From positions 1-43,338 of the forward strand of contig CACYCZ010000071.1 in assembly GCA_902773055.1 (NCBI GenBank): 43,338 nucleotides of DNA. Reading direction: 5' to 3'. The number at the start of each line of letters is the position of its first letter. Position 1 is the first letter of the stretch. Below, one piece after another: positions 42,791 through 43,338 of this stretch. Position numbers and translations under genes: made by a program. The notes under the pieces are model-generated. The model did not search any database. It was not told where the DNA came from and worked only from the letters and a program-made list of their open reading frames with translations. The DNA comes from an uncultured Bacteroidales bacterium (GTDB lineage: Bacteria; Bacteroidota; Bacteroidia; Bacteroidales; Bacteroidaceae).

Positions 42791-42866
42791 TGCTGTTAAA
42801 CCGACAGCGTTTTTTTTATTCCTGTTTTCTGACCATAGGGGCCAGTCAACCAGCGTGGCTTATATG

Positions 42867-42874
42867 CAAAGTTA
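42867..42874 (-). promoter_or_regulatory. Putative -7 box (TAACTTTG) of the peptide-tailoring operon
   Basis: The plus strand CAAAGTTA is TAACTTTG on the minus strand. The leader to ATG 42790 would be about 70 nt. No clear -33 element is present. The structured inverted repeat lies directly upstream. Confidence 0.5.
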
Positions 42875-42902
42875 AGCATAATGTTTGAAAAAGACCGCCT
42901 TT

Positions 42903-42978
42903 GGCGTGAGCAGATATTCCTTCCGGGAACTGCACTGTTGCAGTGCAGATACATTTCTGCCTTCCGGCTGCTCGCGCC
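42903..42978. repeat. Nested inverted-repeat element, possible structured RNA
   Basis: The outer arms GGCGTGAGCAG (42903-42913) and CTGCTCGCGCC (42968-42978) are complementary apart from one G-U or mismatch position. Inside is a perfect 8-bp hairpin, CTGCACTG (42930-42937) and CAGTGCAG (42941-42948), with a 3-nt loop. On the minus strand, CCGGAAGG occurs twice, in the two single-stranded internal segments. It lies between the terminator and the operon promoter. Confidence 0.6.
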
Positions 42979-42997
42979 TTCAGTTTCGCATACATAG

Positions 42998-43037
42998 AAA
43001 AAGAGCCGGAACGCATCCGTGCAATCCGGCCCTTTTT
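42998..43037. terminator. Bidirectional terminator below the peptide gene
   Basis: AAAAAGAGCCGGA (42998-43010) pairs with TCCGGCCCTTTTT (43025-43037) with one A-C mismatch. An inner GCA/TGC adds to the loop. U-tracts are available on both strands. It lies 47 nt after the stop of the 34-codon peptide gene and isolates it from the downstream operon. Confidence 0.82.
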
Positions 43038-43084
43038 CATACTGTCCTTTTAAGCCATCTGGTTATAGCTATTTATCTTTGGCA

Positions 43085-43189
43085 TCAGTTTGTCTCGTCA
43101 CCGTATTCTTCGGAGCTTTCATCAAGCAACGGTGCTTCGTAGTTTATAGGAACTACTTCCATTTCAGGCTTCTGATAAGTCTTTTTCAT
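43085..43189 (-). CDS. Candidate RiPP precursor peptide (34 residues)
   Basis: I do not recognise a named family. ATG 43189 to TGA 43085 encodes a 34-residue peptide. Its N-terminus is MKKTYQKPEMEVVP, which contains Y-x-x-P-x-M (Tyr5, Pro8, Met10). A second copy, YEAPLL (Tyr17, Pro20, Leu22), matches the lasso-leader motif YxxPxL exactly. The remaining tail DESSEEYGDETN is strongly acidic, with two Ser, one Thr and one Tyr that could be modified. YxxPxL is the element bound by PqqD-like RRE proteins in lasso systems, and one is encoded 2.7 kb downstream. Short MKKxYxxP-type genes are, as I recall, common in Bacteroidales, and their role is unknown. The gene starts 38 nt after the preceding secreted-protein stop and is followed by a terminator. 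Confidence 0.68.
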   Translation of the reverse strand: MKKTYQKPEMEVVPINYEAPLLDESSEEYGDETN

Positions 43190-43227
43190 CTTTACTGATT
43201 TTTAATTATGTTATCAATTCTTTTTTA

Positions 43228-43338
43228 TCATTTCACGAATACCTTCTTCCCGTTACGGATATAGATACCCTTTGTTGCAGGCTTGGCCTGGAGTTTCTTA
43301 CCGTCAATGGTGTACCACTCGCTGCCTTCCTCAATGAC
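43228..43338 (-). CDS. C-terminal end of a secreted protein (partial)
   Basis: Only the last 36 codons are in the window; the 5' part lies beyond 43338. The reading frame is open to the edge and ends at TGA 43230-43228. The visible sequence includes EWYTIDGKKL and then KGIYIRNGKKVFVK at the very C-terminus. Tails of the form W-Y-x-x-D/N-G-x-K/R-L ... K-G-I/V-Y-I-x-x-G-K-K-V are common on Prevotella and other Bacteroidales secreted or cell-surface proteins. They resemble type IX secretion-type or adhesin-type C-terminal domains. The main domain is unknown. It is directly upstream of the short peptide gene and probably shares its transcript. Confidence 0.75.
   Translation of the reverse strand, partial: VIEEGSEWYTIDGKKLQAKPATKGIYIRNGKKVFVK

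Noticed and set aside
42846-43040. 64-codon minus-strand open frame starting MKKGRIARMRSG as a further precursor peptide
   Set aside because: It runs through the terminator and the nested inverted repeat, its composition is what those GC-rich stems would give, and it lacks YxxPxL.
38448-43189. Complete lasso-peptide cluster
   Set aside because: The RRE, exporter, kinase and nucleotidyltransferase fit, but no transglutaminase-like B2 or asparagine-synthetase-like C gene is in the window, and the peptide lacks the typical Gly plus Asp/Glu ring arrangement after a TxG.

Overview
The window looks like a chromosomal segment from the Bacteroidota, order Bacteroidales, most likely a Prevotellaceae-type gut or oral organism. 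Three things point there. Many genes are preceded by the Bacteroidota -7 promoter box TAnnTTTG rather than a sigma70 -10 box. The gene order rimP-nusA-infB-cvpA-sufB is typical of the group. The partial protein at the right edge ends in a tail of the kind common on Prevotella secreted proteins. The family-level placement is inference.

Layout. 1-1.9 kb (minus): tRNA-Lys(UUU), an AI-2E/PerM family permease and a small secreted lysine-rich protein. 2.0-2.1 kb: a tandem array of 21-bp palindromic units between genes. 2.3-10.6 kb (plus): a tightly spaced run of rsmI, a coiled-coil lipoprotein, a secreted probable beta-propeller protein, hflX, a two-domain M16 peptidase and class I fumarase. 10.7-13.3 kb: GNAT and OPT transporter. 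13.4-17.7 kb: rpsP, then tadA-yraN-birA-MATE, then rplS, with strong terminators after rpsP and rplS. 17.8-20.7 kb (minus): RecD-like helicase, rsmD and a DUF3822-type gene, divergent from a cardiolipin synthase gene (20.8-22.2 kb). 22.2-22.8 kb: a 554-bp convergent gap holding a second copy of the 21-bp palindrome array. 22.8-30.6 kb (minus): rimP-nusA-infB-cvpA-sufB followed by a CNNM/CorC-type protein where sufC would be expected. 30.8-36.6 kb: a lipopolysaccharide/surface-glycan locus with divergent promoters: a Kdo-kinase-like protein, a WbbI-like galactofuranosyltransferase, LicD and UDP-galactopyranose mutase on the minus strand, and two GT2 glycosyltransferases on the plus strand. 36.7-38.3 kb: a secreted GH27 enzyme.

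The most unusual region is 38.4-43.3 kb. Five minus-strand genes are welded together by four successive 4-bp ATGA stop/start overlaps. In transcription order they encode an NTP_transf_5-type nucleotidyltransferase, an HprK-like P-loop kinase, a soluble SipW-like S24/S26 peptidase, a PqqD-like RiPP recognition element (RRE) and an ABC exporter. Upstream, beyond a terminator and a structured 76-nt inverted repeat, is a 34-codon gene. Its peptide carries YxxPxM near the N-terminus and YxxPxL further on (the motif that lasso-peptide leaders present to PqqD-like proteins) and ends in an acidic Ser/Thr/Tyr-rich tail. I read this as a candidate RiPP-like system. In this model the RRE recruits the peptide, the kinase and nucleotidyltransferase modify it, the peptidase trims it and the ABC protein exports it. 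The lasso-forming enzymes (transglutaminase-like B2 and asparagine-synthetase-like C) are not in the window. The system is therefore either a non-lasso peptide pathway or has parts beyond 43338. The peptide gene starts 38 nt after the stop of a truncated secreted-protein gene, so the two are probably co-transcribed.
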